From: Hippasteria phrygiana
Taxonomy: Eukaryota; Echinodermata; Asteroidea; Valvatida; Goniasteridae
Assembly (NCBI GenBank): GCA_037893225.1
Contig: JAZGUH010000329.1
Coordinates: 124,001-188,000, forward strand
Direction of reading: 5' to 3'
DNA length: 64,000 nt
Below the pieces are notes generated by a model. It was not told where the DNA came from and did not search any database. It saw nothing but the letters and a program-made list of their open reading frames with translations. The translations under genes were made by a program, and so were the position numbers. Shown here piece by piece: positions 39,628 through 49,516 of this stretch (the stretch's first letter is position 1; each line of letters begins with the position of its first letter).

Positions 39628-40370
39628 AAAGGCCTTTTCACACAAGAGTATCCGGGGCGAACTCCCGGGGTGAATTGCGCGTCACCCCCGGGGCGGCCCC
39701 GGGGGCGGCCCCGGGGGCAATTTTTCACCCCCTGAGTTCAACCCCGCGTCGATTCTCACTTGGTTTTCTCAAACTCCACTTCTCGCCACGGGGAGAGTTC
39801 ACCCCGGGGATCGGCACAGTCGTTTCTCACTTGAACACAGCGGTCATCAGGGCGAACGTTTATCGAGTGGTGCGCATGCGTAGTTTACGCTTTACACAGA
39901 AATCTCGGTGGAAGCGCGCGAAGATTTTTCCCACATGTGCAGTGCAAGAGTTACAAACATGACGCCTGCAATAGGGATTAATGTCACACGAGAAGCAATA
40001 TGTTTGTTTCTGCATAGAGCAAGATTTCCTTGCTCTATGGTTTCTGTTTCATCTGTTAGCAAAGAACGCACATGCCGGATACCTGGCCGCGCCGCACACC
40101 AGCGTAATTAGAAGCATACATTGTACGTGTCCATGTAAACATGATGCGTGCGATTCTGTTATGTTGCGCTGATATGCAAATCGTCCAAACAACGTGCGTT
40201 TTTGGTGACCTTTGTGCCGTTGCTCGCCCCGGGGCCCACACTCACCCCCTGCACCATTTCTCACTACCATTCTCGCCCCGGGGAAAGTGTCTCGCCCCGG
40301 GGATAAGATTTTTAACCCTGGTCCAGAGCCGGGTTGAACTCGCCCCGGGGATGGGCCCCAGTACAGGAAA
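39628..40370. repeat. CCCCGGGG-rich repeat element
   Basis: Begins AAAGGCCTTTTCACAC and contains many CGCCCCGGGG/CCCCGGGGTGAA words at both ends (39650-39810 and 40215-40350). The interior is unique. It is probably a non-autonomous DNA transposon; no coding region. Exact ends uncertain. Confidence 0.45.
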
Positions 40371-41832
40371 AAGTTGCTGTCATTGGTCTTTTTGTAACCC
40401 CCAAAGTGTCATAGTTCCAATGCAAAAAGAATTATGCATGTCTCTTCGGCTGAATTATGGGCGGGCCCATTTGGGGCTACTGTCTTGCCCCCCCCCCCCC
40501 CCCCCCCCCGTACAGGCCAAAATTGCTGTCATTGTTATCGTCACCAAAAGTATCCTCCTGGGAGTGATATCCAACACGTTTTGTCCGTGTAAAACTCGGC
40601 TGAATAAATGCATGTTTTTGCCCCCTATTTTGTGACCCCCAGGCTGCCTGTACAGGTACGTGTAACTTTGAAGTTTTCCTAGCATACACAATTTCATTAT
40701 TAAAGATAGGCCTAGGCCTAAAGATCTAAACATCATTCCTATCCCATACCAGTTTTATGGTAGTTTTGACATTCAACCCAAAAAATTAAAGCCACCAAAA
40801 AGCTTTGCTATTTCAACTACTACGAACTAGCCTTGTGTGAGAACCATTTGAGGCTGGTACCATCATGTCTCACCTTGTCCCATGAAGTACCTGAACATGT
40901 ACATGTAGAACCCGATTCCCGCAAGACAGAAGACGAGAATATAAACATGTCTACGTGTTAATGGGCCAGATACCATGATGGATTGATGGATCAGTCAGAC
41001 ACGGCGAACAGTTCCCACGGCCAAAATCAACATCTGCATTATGAAAAGATGTGAATTTAATGTACATCAACCAATCATTCACCTGTATGGCGAGTTGTAT
41101 TTTATTTCAGACTATATGGGCCAAAATTTATAAATTATGCAGTTCAGCTGGCACGGTTTCCAGTACGAGGGTCATGGGTTTCCGGGCCGTCTTGATGCCT
41201 TACAGATCCCCCATAATGAAGTGAATTATCCGAGCTGATCCATAATCGTAAGGACTTCACACTGTGGACTAGCACCGGTCCGTTTGCAGACTCTGCGAGG
41301 CCTCTCATCTACATTTATTTTCCTGCGCAAACGAACCCCGGCCATATCATCCCAATACGAAAGTATAGACTTGGGTGAATGGGCAAGGACAAAACTTCGC
41401 GCAAGTTAGTGTTACGTATGAGACATTCATGAGGCCTAACCCTCCAAAAAGCATTGACGGTGACATTGACTTTCTTTTTTTATTTTAACTTTTTGTATCT
41501 GCAAGGGGGGTAGTTCTTGGTATGATTCTGTAATTAAAAGCAGCATTGTGTGTTACGTTACATGGGACTGCAAGATGACCTTTTCTTTGACTTGTCTGTG
41601 TTCTTACTAGTCCAGTAAGAATTGACGAGGACCCTGACATTTTGGTTAACAGGCACATTTTAGTGGCAATGTATTTATTTTGACTCTAGCTAGGCCCCTA
41701 CCTCCCATATAAAATTCAACCAAAATCAACCTTATGTAAATATGTTAATTGAAAAACCAATAGGAGAAAAGATTTTACTTTAATACCCCACACCAAAATC
41801 GGTCAGAAACAGCAAAATCTTGTAAAATATCC
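40371..41832. other. Non-coding DNA with C-homopolymer
   Basis: Contains a C tract of about 22 bases near 40487-40510 and two copies of a short GTACAGGMMAAARTTGCTGTCATTG block (40361 and 40510). No gene is seen; the rest has no recognisable structure. Confidence 0.4.
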
Positions 41833-41905
41833 ATCTTAAAATAACAGGTTAATTATCAAGGAGGGTTGGCAACCCTCCTTGATAATTAACCTGTTATTTT
41901 AAGAT
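41833..41905. repeat. Perfect 73-bp palindrome (36-bp arms, 1-nt centre)
   Basis: Arm 41833-41868 is the exact reverse complement of 41870-41905. It lies immediately before the point where the old Maverick's PolB homology begins, so it marks that breakpoint. Confidence 0.9.
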
Positions 41906-43982
41906 TTATGTCAGCAGAAAAAATATAATAATATCGATGATAGTTTCAACGAAGATACAAGGATGTTTAATACCAAACATTCTATAGTATTAACCGAAGA
42001 CGTTATAGAAGAATTCGTTCGACAACAAATAGATAAAATAACCGAAACAAATAACAATTTCCAAGAAAATGGAAGCGACTGGGTCATTTACAATTTAAAC
42101 GTGCTTTATATCAACATTTCGAGATATCGACCCATAAGAGGTAGTTCTTACATTCCATTACCCAAATACGTAGCCCATTAACTCGCAGTCATCAACGTCA
42201 AAAACGAAGACAAACAATGCATCAGTTGGGCGTTGAGAGCGGTTCTAGGATTATTTAAACCATACGTCAAAGAAAATATTATAGCCGCTCCCAATTTCCA
42301 AATTGACTACCACAGAACTTCTATTTACGAAGAAAACGACGAAGAACGTCGAGTTTCCAACTCCTATTACGGATATCGACAAGATTGAAAAACAAAACAA
42401 TCTTTGTAACAACGTTTTTGGTTACGACAAAAAACAGGAATTTTTCCTTTGAGATACCCCAAATTTACGAGACAACGTCATCAATCTGTTGCTGTTTTCT
42501 CAAGGAGATAATAATTATTATTGTTGGATAAAAAAACCTCGGTCGTTTATTGTCTAAAGAAACTAAACACGGTCACCACATCTATTTTTGTACGTGGTGT
42601 CTGAAACATTTTAGCAGCCAAGATATTTTAGACAAGCCCAGAGAAGATTGTCGCGGCGCTAGCGACAGACCAGCTAAAATTGTATTACCTGATCCAGACG
42701 ACAATATTCTTCAGTTTAAAAACTTTAAAAACAAGCAACCCGTACCTTTCGTTATATACGCGGACTTTGAAAGTATCGTCGTACCGCTACAACCGACCGA
42801 TGAAGAAACATCGACTAAAAAGACTCATAAACACAAAGCTTGCGGTTATGCATATATCACAGTCGGGCCTGACGTTCAAGTTTTAGGCGAACCTAAAACT
42901 TATCGAGGACATGACGCAACAACGCATTTCTTAAATAGTTTACAAGACAAAACACGATACATTAACAAAATCTTTGCGAGTCCCGAACCCATAATTTATA
43001 CGTCTCAAGACGAGCAAGATTTTAAAAATGCGAAATTCTTGTTGGATTTGCTCGTACCCCTTTAGCTACGAAAAAAAAACACTTGCGAATGTATTTATCC
43101 AATAGTTTTAAATTTGAGTACGGACTATTTAAACAAAAAATCCAACGAAGAACTACAAACATTCATAGACGACTATAATATTTATCTGGGTGAACCTTCT
43201 GGAAAAAAGGGTCAGCATATTAAAAAAGACCTGGTATCGGCTATATTTAAAAGATTTCAAAGAACGTGCAACTTGGACAACTCTACCGACTATAGCGACC
43301 CTTGTGACATAAGATACATCAGGCGCAAAGAGAAATATCCTCTAAAATTATGCAAAATATGCTACAAAGAGGTTAACGTGTTTAGAAAATGCCGCGACCA
43401 CTGTCACATCACGGGTAAATTTCGTGGCGCCGCTCATGTTTGCTGCAACTTTTACAGATAAAACCAGGCGTAACGCCAATACCGGTCATTTTTTACAATT
43501 TAGAAAATTATGACGCGCATTTAATTATGCAAAGTATTTCAGAAACTTACGGAAAACTAAAGTGTATACCTAAAACGACCGAAAAATATATTTCATTTTC
43601 GGTAGGCCAACTCAGATTTTTAGATTCGTTCCATTTTGTATCTACGTCGCTAGAAAAACTGGTAGAGGCTTGCCCGAGAGAAGCGTTTAAATATATCAAT
43701 GAAGTGATAACCTCTAGATATCAATTAAAAAACTAACTGGACCAATAGACCTCGGAAAACGTCAACTTTTGCTTAAAAAGGCGTCTTTTCTTACAAATAC
43801 ATGGACGACTTTGAAAGATTTTAAGAAACCGAGCTACCCGCTAAACGTCATTTTTACAGTAGTCTGATCGATGCCGACATCAACGACTCGGACTACGAGC
43901 ACGCTAAAAAAGTATGGCAGACTTTCGACACTAAAAATCTGGGCGAATATCACAACCTTTACGTCTTGACGGACGTGTTATT
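41906..43982 (+). pseudogene. Old Maverick PolB fragment
   Basis: Starts in the region equivalent to about residue 185 of the intact PolB. Blocks: SDWVIYNLNVLYINISR / NVKNEDKQCISWALRAVLG (42060-42260), Exo I VIYADFES (about 42755), zinc module CRDHCHITGKFRGAAHVCC (about 43390-43450), Exo II NLENYDAHLIM (43500), and NLGEYHNLYVLTDVL at the end (43940-43980), where it joins the inverted capsid piece. Motifs A-C are deleted. It contains a third SAP-like motif (NKKSNEELQTFIDDYNIYLG) before the zinc module that the intact PolB lacks. Several frameshifts and stops. Confidence 0.85.
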
Positions 43983-43984
43983 TT

Positions 43985-44160
43985 GTATTTTTGTAACGTT
44001 GGGAGATTCGATTCCTCGATATGAATGTTCTGAATTTTTAGGTCGCCACATGTCTTTAAAAACGTTAAATATGTCTGCGTCGTAAAAGTTTAGAATCTCT
44101 TTACCTTCGAGGCATATTCTTACTTTTTTGATCAAATTTCGCCCCACGTTATTATATAGA
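43985..44160 (-). pseudogene. Inverted segment of the old capsid gene
   Basis: The minus strand encodes GRNLIKKVRICLEGKEI, DADIFNVFKDMWRP and YRGIESPNVTK, matching the middle of the intact capsid protein (ARNLISGVRIKLEGKDF onward). It precedes the rest of the gene, which runs on the plus strand, so this exon-sized block has been flipped. Confidence 0.85.
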
Positions 44161-44161
44161 G

Positions 44162-45004
44162 TGATAAGTCCGAAGTTGCAAATTCTGGAAAAGACAAAGC
44201 TATAGCCGATGCTTATAAAAATATATATTACATTCCTCTAGATTTTGAAATGCTTAGAGATCATCAACCGTTTTACCCATCGGCGCTCAATGATAGACTA
44301 ACGTACGAGTTTACGTTCAACGGTCACGAAAGCGTCGTCAAGTCTACAGACGCCGACGCCAAGTACACAATTTCGGGGTTGTCTCTCGAATTTGACGTGG
44401 TGACTAATAAAACACTAGCTTCTGCCATCAGACAAAAATTTCGAGGCAAGACTCATTTTCTATACGATCAAATTCAAAGATATCTCGTCAGAGACTTAGA
44501 CAAATCCGATACTTGGAACATTAATCTTAACCAATCGATTAAAAGTCTCAAGGGAGTACTACTTTTATTCAAGGAACCAGGTAACAAAAATCCGGAACAT
44601 TTTTATAATCCCAAGATTGAAAAAGTAAATGTCACGATCGAGGTTAAACTGAATCAATCGTACAGTCAAGGTATGAGGCGTTATCAAAACTGGGAAGAAA
44701 TTTGTAAGTTTTTCGGAGACTTTCACACAGAATTTGATGCAGGTGTGACCAAAGATTGAGTTTGTGGAACCTGACGATGGGTGAGTAATTTAAAAATAAT
44801 TACGGACTTTGGTTGGACATGAGAGTAACGGACGACAATAAAAGTCACAGTTCGGGCAGGAGAATAGGAGAAGTAGGTGGTGGCATTTCTATTCATTTAG
44901 AAAAGGAAGCCGAGGCTGCCAGTTCTCTAAAATGCTACGTTTTCTTGGTGATGGACGCGCAAATGATTATCGAAGATGGAAGATTTAGTGGCGTTTACTA
45001 TTAA
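44162..45004 (+). pseudogene. Old Maverick capsid gene, C-terminal two-thirds
   Basis: From DKAIADAY through the end (EDGRFSGVYY) it follows the intact capsid protein closely, e.g. NDRLTYEFTFNGHESVVKSTD and NINLNQSIKSLKGVLLLFKE. One stop and a frameshift near 44758-44810. Conservation of these segments in a distinct lineage supports their structural importance. Confidence 0.85.
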
Positions 45005-45039
45005 AAAATCGGGGTTATAGTTAAATAACACGTTTCCAA

Positions 45040-45712
45040 AGACATCTCACTGCGCCTTGATATGCGGTTGAACCAACTCTGGTAAAACTAAATTTGTTTT
45101 AGACTTGTTGGAAAAAGAATAAAAAAATAACTTTTAAAAGATTGTCGTCATTTGTCCCACATTATCCAACAACAAGTCTTATCACGAGAGATATTGGCTT
45201 TGGTTAGATCCGGAGATATACCTATGCGACTTAGACGTGGAAAAATTTCTCTGAACGAAGCTTTAGAATTTTATAGAACCAGACTACAAGGATTACACGT
45301 TCTATTTTTGATAGACGACTGCAGCGCGGAACAAGAAATAAAATATCGTAAAGCCGCGTCTGATAAAAACATTTGCACGTTGACGAAGCTGGCTTTTAGT
45401 GGTAGACACGACAATCACTACTGTTGGTTGTTGACGCAAAAATAAAATTGCGTAATGACGGATTACCGCGCTCAAACTGCTTTTGTTGTATTGTTTTATT
45501 GTAAAGATAAAAGTAGTTTCGATCAATGTCTCGATGAAAATGACGCGGTACCTTTAGAAGAAAGATCAAAAATTAAAAAGATTCTCAGAGACACACCTTA
45601 TAGTAAATTGTTAATAAAAACGGATCCTCCAGTTTGTTGGAATTTGCTATTACTAGTTGTAAATTTGCTGATATTTGTTGTAAGTTTGCTGTATAACTTG
45701 CTAAACAACTAG
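45040..45712 (+). pseudogene. Old Maverick packaging ATPase
   Basis: The N-terminus TFPKTSHCALICG is followed by TGA in place of the Walker A arginine (CGA to TGA, a CpG transition), then TNSGKTKF. After a gap come LNEALEFYRTR, the Walker B block VLFLIDDCS and LAFSGRHDNHYCWLLTQK, with TAA right after TQK. The C-terminus ends PPVCWNLLLL and runs into a repeat-encoded hydrophobic tail (LVVNLLIFVVSLLYNLLNN). Confidence 0.85.
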
Positions 45713-45835
45713 CTATAATTTGTTGTATAACTAGCTGATAACTAGCTGTAATTTTGCTATAACTTGCTGAATAACTAGCTATAATTTGATAAACAACTAG
45801 TTGATAGCTAGCTGTAAAATTGTTTATAGTTAATC
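45645..45835. repeat. AT-rich tandem repeat after the old ATPase gene
   Basis: Irregular units of TTGCTGTATAACT and AACTAGCTGATAACTAGCTG. Same position as 25288-25455 in the intact element, but the unit sequence is unrelated. Confidence 0.7.
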
Positions 45836-45840
45836 TAAAT

Positions 45841-45942
45841 ATGATAGAATATCTAGATTTACTGCTCAAACTCGTGATATCCGTAAACTTGTGTTTAATT
45901 TCTTACGAGTATCTGACTTGGAAAATGACGATACTAAAATAG
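45841..45942 (+). CDS. Tiny hydrophobic ORF, old Maverick copy (33 aa)
   Basis: MIEYLDLLLKLVISVNLCLISYEY followed by a short polar end. It is the counterpart of the frame at 25283-25062 and the only gene of the old copy still uninterrupted, probably because it is so short. Whether it is still expressed is doubtful. Confidence 0.45.
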   Translation: MIEYLDLLLKLVISVNLCLISYEYLTWKMTILK

Positions 45943-45961
45943 TTTAAATATTATAATATAA

Positions 45962-46559
45962 ATGAACAGCTCGATAGAATCTCTAAGCACATTGTCTCAA
46001 CAGCCGATACGAGTAGAAACTCCTAGTGGAGTTGTAGAACACAAACATATTTTTTTAGGAGTAGTTGCTTCTGGTGACTAGAAATATTTTGGTAAAGAAT
46101 ACTCCGTGAATGAAGTTGAAAATTTAGACGTAGAAAAACAAGAGAAATTGTACAAAAATTACGAAGCTAAACTAGGTAAAGAAATGATCTTCAGTTTGGG
46201 TAGTTGCATGCTGAGTCTTTACGCAAAAGCTATAGGGTGACTTTTCCTCTGGCTTCACCGTTTTGTTATAAAGTTTGTTTAGACTCTGAAGAATATCTTA
46301 CCAACGACTTGGAAAATGACCCCGTTATTTCTAGCAGTATTACTAGTTTACTTTGAAAAATGTATTACAACTACGGACTCTATCTCCTTTAGTAGCCATG
46401 TTGATTACGACTAAACACTTGAAAATAGATACATCTTATAAAAATAGTAGTTATACTAAAAATAGTAGTTATACTATAAAAGATGAATCCAGAAACGATA
46501 GAGCCGACTCAAGCGGTAGAAACGACTCAAGCGATAGCAGAGACGAAACCAACCACTAG
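45962..46559 (+). pseudogene. Old Maverick copy of the 225-aa gene
   Basis: Starts MNSSIESLSTLSQQ (intact: MSKSIESLSTLSQE), keeps LGVVASGD with a stop immediately after, KYFGKEYSVNEVENL, and SPLVAMLITTKHL. Several stops. The Ser/Asp-rich end DESRNDRADSSGRND overlaps the next gene's start as in the intact element. Confidence 0.85.
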
Positions 46560-47216
46560 TCTAGAGTAACAAAAACCATGACTCAAAAAGAAACAAAAAA
46601 TCCCACACTGTAAAAACAAACGGCTAACACTTGTTTAACACTTCAACGCGTTAATATTAATACTTTACACGTAAAGGTATAAGAAGCGTTGCACGCGATT
46701 AACACTAAAACACGTTTAAATAGAAGTTGGTGTTAATGATTATTAACTTTCTAAAGTGTTAATATCTACCTTAGTTAACACTTTCAAGCGTTGATAAAAC
46801 ACCAACGCCAACGCCTATTTTAACGCGTTTTAGTGTTAATCGCGTGCAACGCCTCCTATACCTTTACGTGTAAAGAATTAATATTAACGCGTTGAAGTGT
46901 TAACAAAAGTGTTAGCCGTTGGTTTTTACAGTGCAAAAGAGTCGAACAGGGCAAAAGACTAACCGAAAGAAACAAAAAGATGAAAGAACAAATAGAAAAG
47001 ATGCAAAGTCTCGAATTAACGAGTGAAACACCCAACCAAACCCAAAATGTTACGATAGATTGTATCCCAAACTAGGGGTATGTAGTAGGCATCTTGGTTG
47101 TTGTAGGACTTGTATACCTTGTATTTAGTAAAAAGGATTCTGTAGTTAACGATACTCCGCCAAACCCACCCAAAAACATCGCCCTGATGATTGAAGATTT
47201 TTTGGAAATGAAGTAA
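46493..47216 (+). pseudogene. Old Maverick copy of the basic membrane gene, split by a MITE
   Basis: The ATG lies inside the end of the preceding gene. MNPETIEPTQAVET leads to a stop, then the MITE (46606-46933). The basic block KRVEQGKRLTERNKKMKEQIEKMQS resumes at 46936, followed by a membrane span (GILVVVGLVYLVF) and an acidic end at 47216. Confidence 0.85.
46606..46933. mobile_element. 328-bp MITE with CACTGTAAAAA termini
   Basis: Terminal inverted repeats of roughly 130 bp (CACTGTAAAAACMAACGGCTA...), imperfect. The flanks are CA on both sides, and the Maverick gene would have a single CA there, so a 2-bp duplication is likely. The interior is made of TTAACAC and AACGCG words. No coding region. 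Confidence 0.8.
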
Positions 47217-47241
47217 AAAAAATAGAAAAAGTATATTTAAA

Positions 47242-47274
47242 ATGGATACTAAAAACGTTGCAAATACTCTTTAT
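47242..47274 (+). pseudogene. Old Maverick 77-aa gene, 5' piece
   Basis: Encodes MDTKNVANTLY and is then cut by the Ngaro insertion. The rest continues at 53051. Confidence 0.85.
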
Positions 47275-47999
47275 TCTCAGACTACACACAAAGCACGCCA
47301 TGACACGTTCGTTTGACATTTTGGCATAGTTTTTCGATCCGCTAGTTTATTTCAATAGTAACTCAACAGTCCTGAATCCTCCAATTTCAATACAAATTAT
47401 TCCTCATAAGATTAACCAATTTTAACCATAACAATGTTGGCACGCTTGCCGCAATAAACGGGGGACGTCTTCCCCCAAATAACTGGGCACGCTTGCCCAA
47501 AAACTTGCCACGCTTGGCACCACTGGGCCCAACATTCCTTGGCACGCTTGCCACCCATTCACCTAGGATTTTCACCGATTGAAATACTGTTGGATACTAG
47601 CCCCACCCGAACAGTTGGGCGCTAGCTACGGTGTTTTATATTTGTCACGTGACTTTAATCTATATGCCTAAATTACTTAACAAATTAGAAAATACACGCC
47701 GTTTTTTCCACCGCTCGTAAATACGGTTGGAATAAGCCCCGCTTGAACGAGCGGGTGCTTGGCGTACTGTTTCTAAAGATTAAACTTGATTAAACTTGTT
47801 AATTTTGGTTTTCTTTTAACGCACGAATTCTAAGTCTTACTTAATAACTATTTACACTTGCAGCTTGTTAATTTCGGTTGACTTAAATCACTGACCGTCG
47901 CTCCCAGCAAATTCCTGCCAAACGCGCAACGCGCGCCCCACTGGGACGACAGGCAGCACACACCCCCAACCCCGATTGAACGCAGGAGTGTACTGAGGA

Positions 48000-48539
48000 A
48001 AGTTAGAGAAAGGCGGCATCAATACCATCGCGAAGGTTGCTCCGGAAATGAGTGTTGCCCGGCTGCGAAAGGTGAACGCCATCTTAGCGGAACAGTCCGA
48101 AATCCGACCATTTAAACTGGGGGTGGTGAAGCACCGACACGCCGATGCGCCGGCTGAATGAACGCGCCCATTTATTAACTTTGCGCCGCTTCATTTCCAT
48201 TTTCGACTGATTATTAGCCCCGAAGTAGCATGCGCGTGGCAATATATCAGACCAAACCAGCCTCGTCTCGGGGTAAGTATCACGAAGTTCCTGCATGAAT
48301 AAGGAAATACGCTGGCGCATACTAAACAAATCTGTGCCTACCAATTCGTTAGTGCCAATGTGAACTATCAACATCGCCGGTTGCGGCCATAGAGCGTCCA
48401 GCTCAGACACGAGTTGTGTTACATCACTGTATCTAGCTCCTCCCCGACCATTCCAGCGTACTTGTGGCCTACAACCAAGTGTGGTAGTCGCCCTGCGAAC
48501 TATGGAGTCCCCAATGATCCAAACATCCCCTTGTAACAC
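48000..48539 (-). CDS. Ngaro SGNH hydrolase domain, stopped just before its catalytic Asp-His block
   Basis: Blocks GDSIVRRA (catalytic Ser, block I), GGARYSD (block II), and HIGTNEL (block III Asn) are intact in the open 151 codons to 48084. The frame then meets TAA, and the next residues in the same frame are DGVHLSQPGN, i.e. the block V Asp-x-x-His, running to about 48021. Ngaro elements often carry this esterase-like domain (family knowledge), so this gene was whole until a single stop arose, possibly TCA to TAA. A G/C homopolymer (48556-48574) lies between it and the recombinase. Confidence 0.75.
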
Positions 48540-48584
48540 AAAAACACAAACAAAGGGGGGGGGGGGGGGGGGGGCTTAATATCA

Positions 48585-49490
48585 TTACACACCGGGCAGC
48601 TGGCATTGTATTAGGGGGCGAATATAGCGTTGGACGGCCTCTGAACGCCAACGGCCCATTGCCTTGATCTCATCGAGTGGAATTCCTAATGCTGAAGCCG
48701 TTGATGCTGCTCCAATGCGGAAGGAGTGTGCACGAAAAGGGCATTCATCTAATCCCAGGAACAGCAGAACCTTTTTCAATGTGGCATTAAATTGATACTG
48801 CGTAATGGGCTCACCCCCAAAATGGCAGAAAAAACTATCGGACAATCCCGGTCGAATCTGCGCGAATGCACTCAGCGCTCGGACCGGACAGGTATTTTCA
48901 TCACCTGACCGTACCAATTTAACCACCTGAGGAGGACCCGTTTGATTAGTTTTTGTATGCCTGAAAGAGACCAAAACTGAAGCATTGGCTTGTCCCCAAT
49001 TCTGGAATTTTACATCAGACGAGAGAAGGAGTGATTTTTGGACGTTGGCTATTGAAACGGCAGCAAACTCGCCAATTCGCATGAACCCAAAAAACGCGCA
49101 GAGCATAACAGCGCGAAAAAGTGCGACTTCATATCGGTCGTTGCAAACATGTGGGAGGGATTGTACCATACGGGCCATCAACGGCAATGTCATTGGCCAT
49201 CGTTTATCACTAGCCGAGTGATCCCTGCGACAACCCGACAATAACTTCGTCACCAAGAAATCCTGAGTGGGATCCGCCCAACTTTGAATCTTATGATAGT
49301 ACCCCACCCCTGCAACATAAGTAGCTATTGTTGATGGTGCAAGCCGCTGCAGAGAAAGCCATGCAATAAATTGCCTAACATCCTCCGGTGAAGCGGGGGA
49401 ATTGTTATCAAAGCGGTTGCTCTTGAATGAACAAAATGCTCGCCAGCCCGTCTGATATGTTTTGTGTGTATTTGATGCTGAAGCTGCCAA
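48585..49490 (-). CDS. Ngaro tyrosine recombinase, 301 aa
   Basis: Phage-integrase fold with R138 (GFMRIGE), H255-x-x-R258 (AHSFRIG), W281 (GRW, in place of the usual second His) and nucleophile Y289 (QRYIRP). An N-terminal core-binding helical domain (WRAFCSF, FIAWLSL, TIATYVAGV) precedes it. It integrates the circular DNA copy without a DDE integrase. The frame is complete and overlaps no other. Confidence 0.88.
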   Translation of the reverse strand: MAASASNTHKTYQTGWRAFCSFKSNRFDNNSPASPEDVRQFIAWLSLQRLAPSTIATYVAGVGYYHKIQSWADPTQDFLVTKLLSGCRRDHSASDKRWPMTLPLMARMVQSLPHVCNDRYEVALFRAVMLCAFFGFMRIGEFAAVSIANVQKSLLLSSDVKFQNWGQANASVLVSFRHTKTNQTGPPQVVKLVRSGDENTCPVRALSAFAQIRPGLSDSFFCHFGGEPITQYQFNATLKKVLLFLGLDECPFRAHSFRIGAASTASALGIPLDEIKAMGRWRSEAVQRYIRPLIQCQLPGV

Positions 49491-49516
49491 TAATAAGCGG
49501 TTGATCTCACCTTCTA

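Noticed and set aside
39195..39728. A separate gene antisense to the CCCCGGGG region
   Set aside because: It is a broken Ngaro gag fragment running into repeat DNA.
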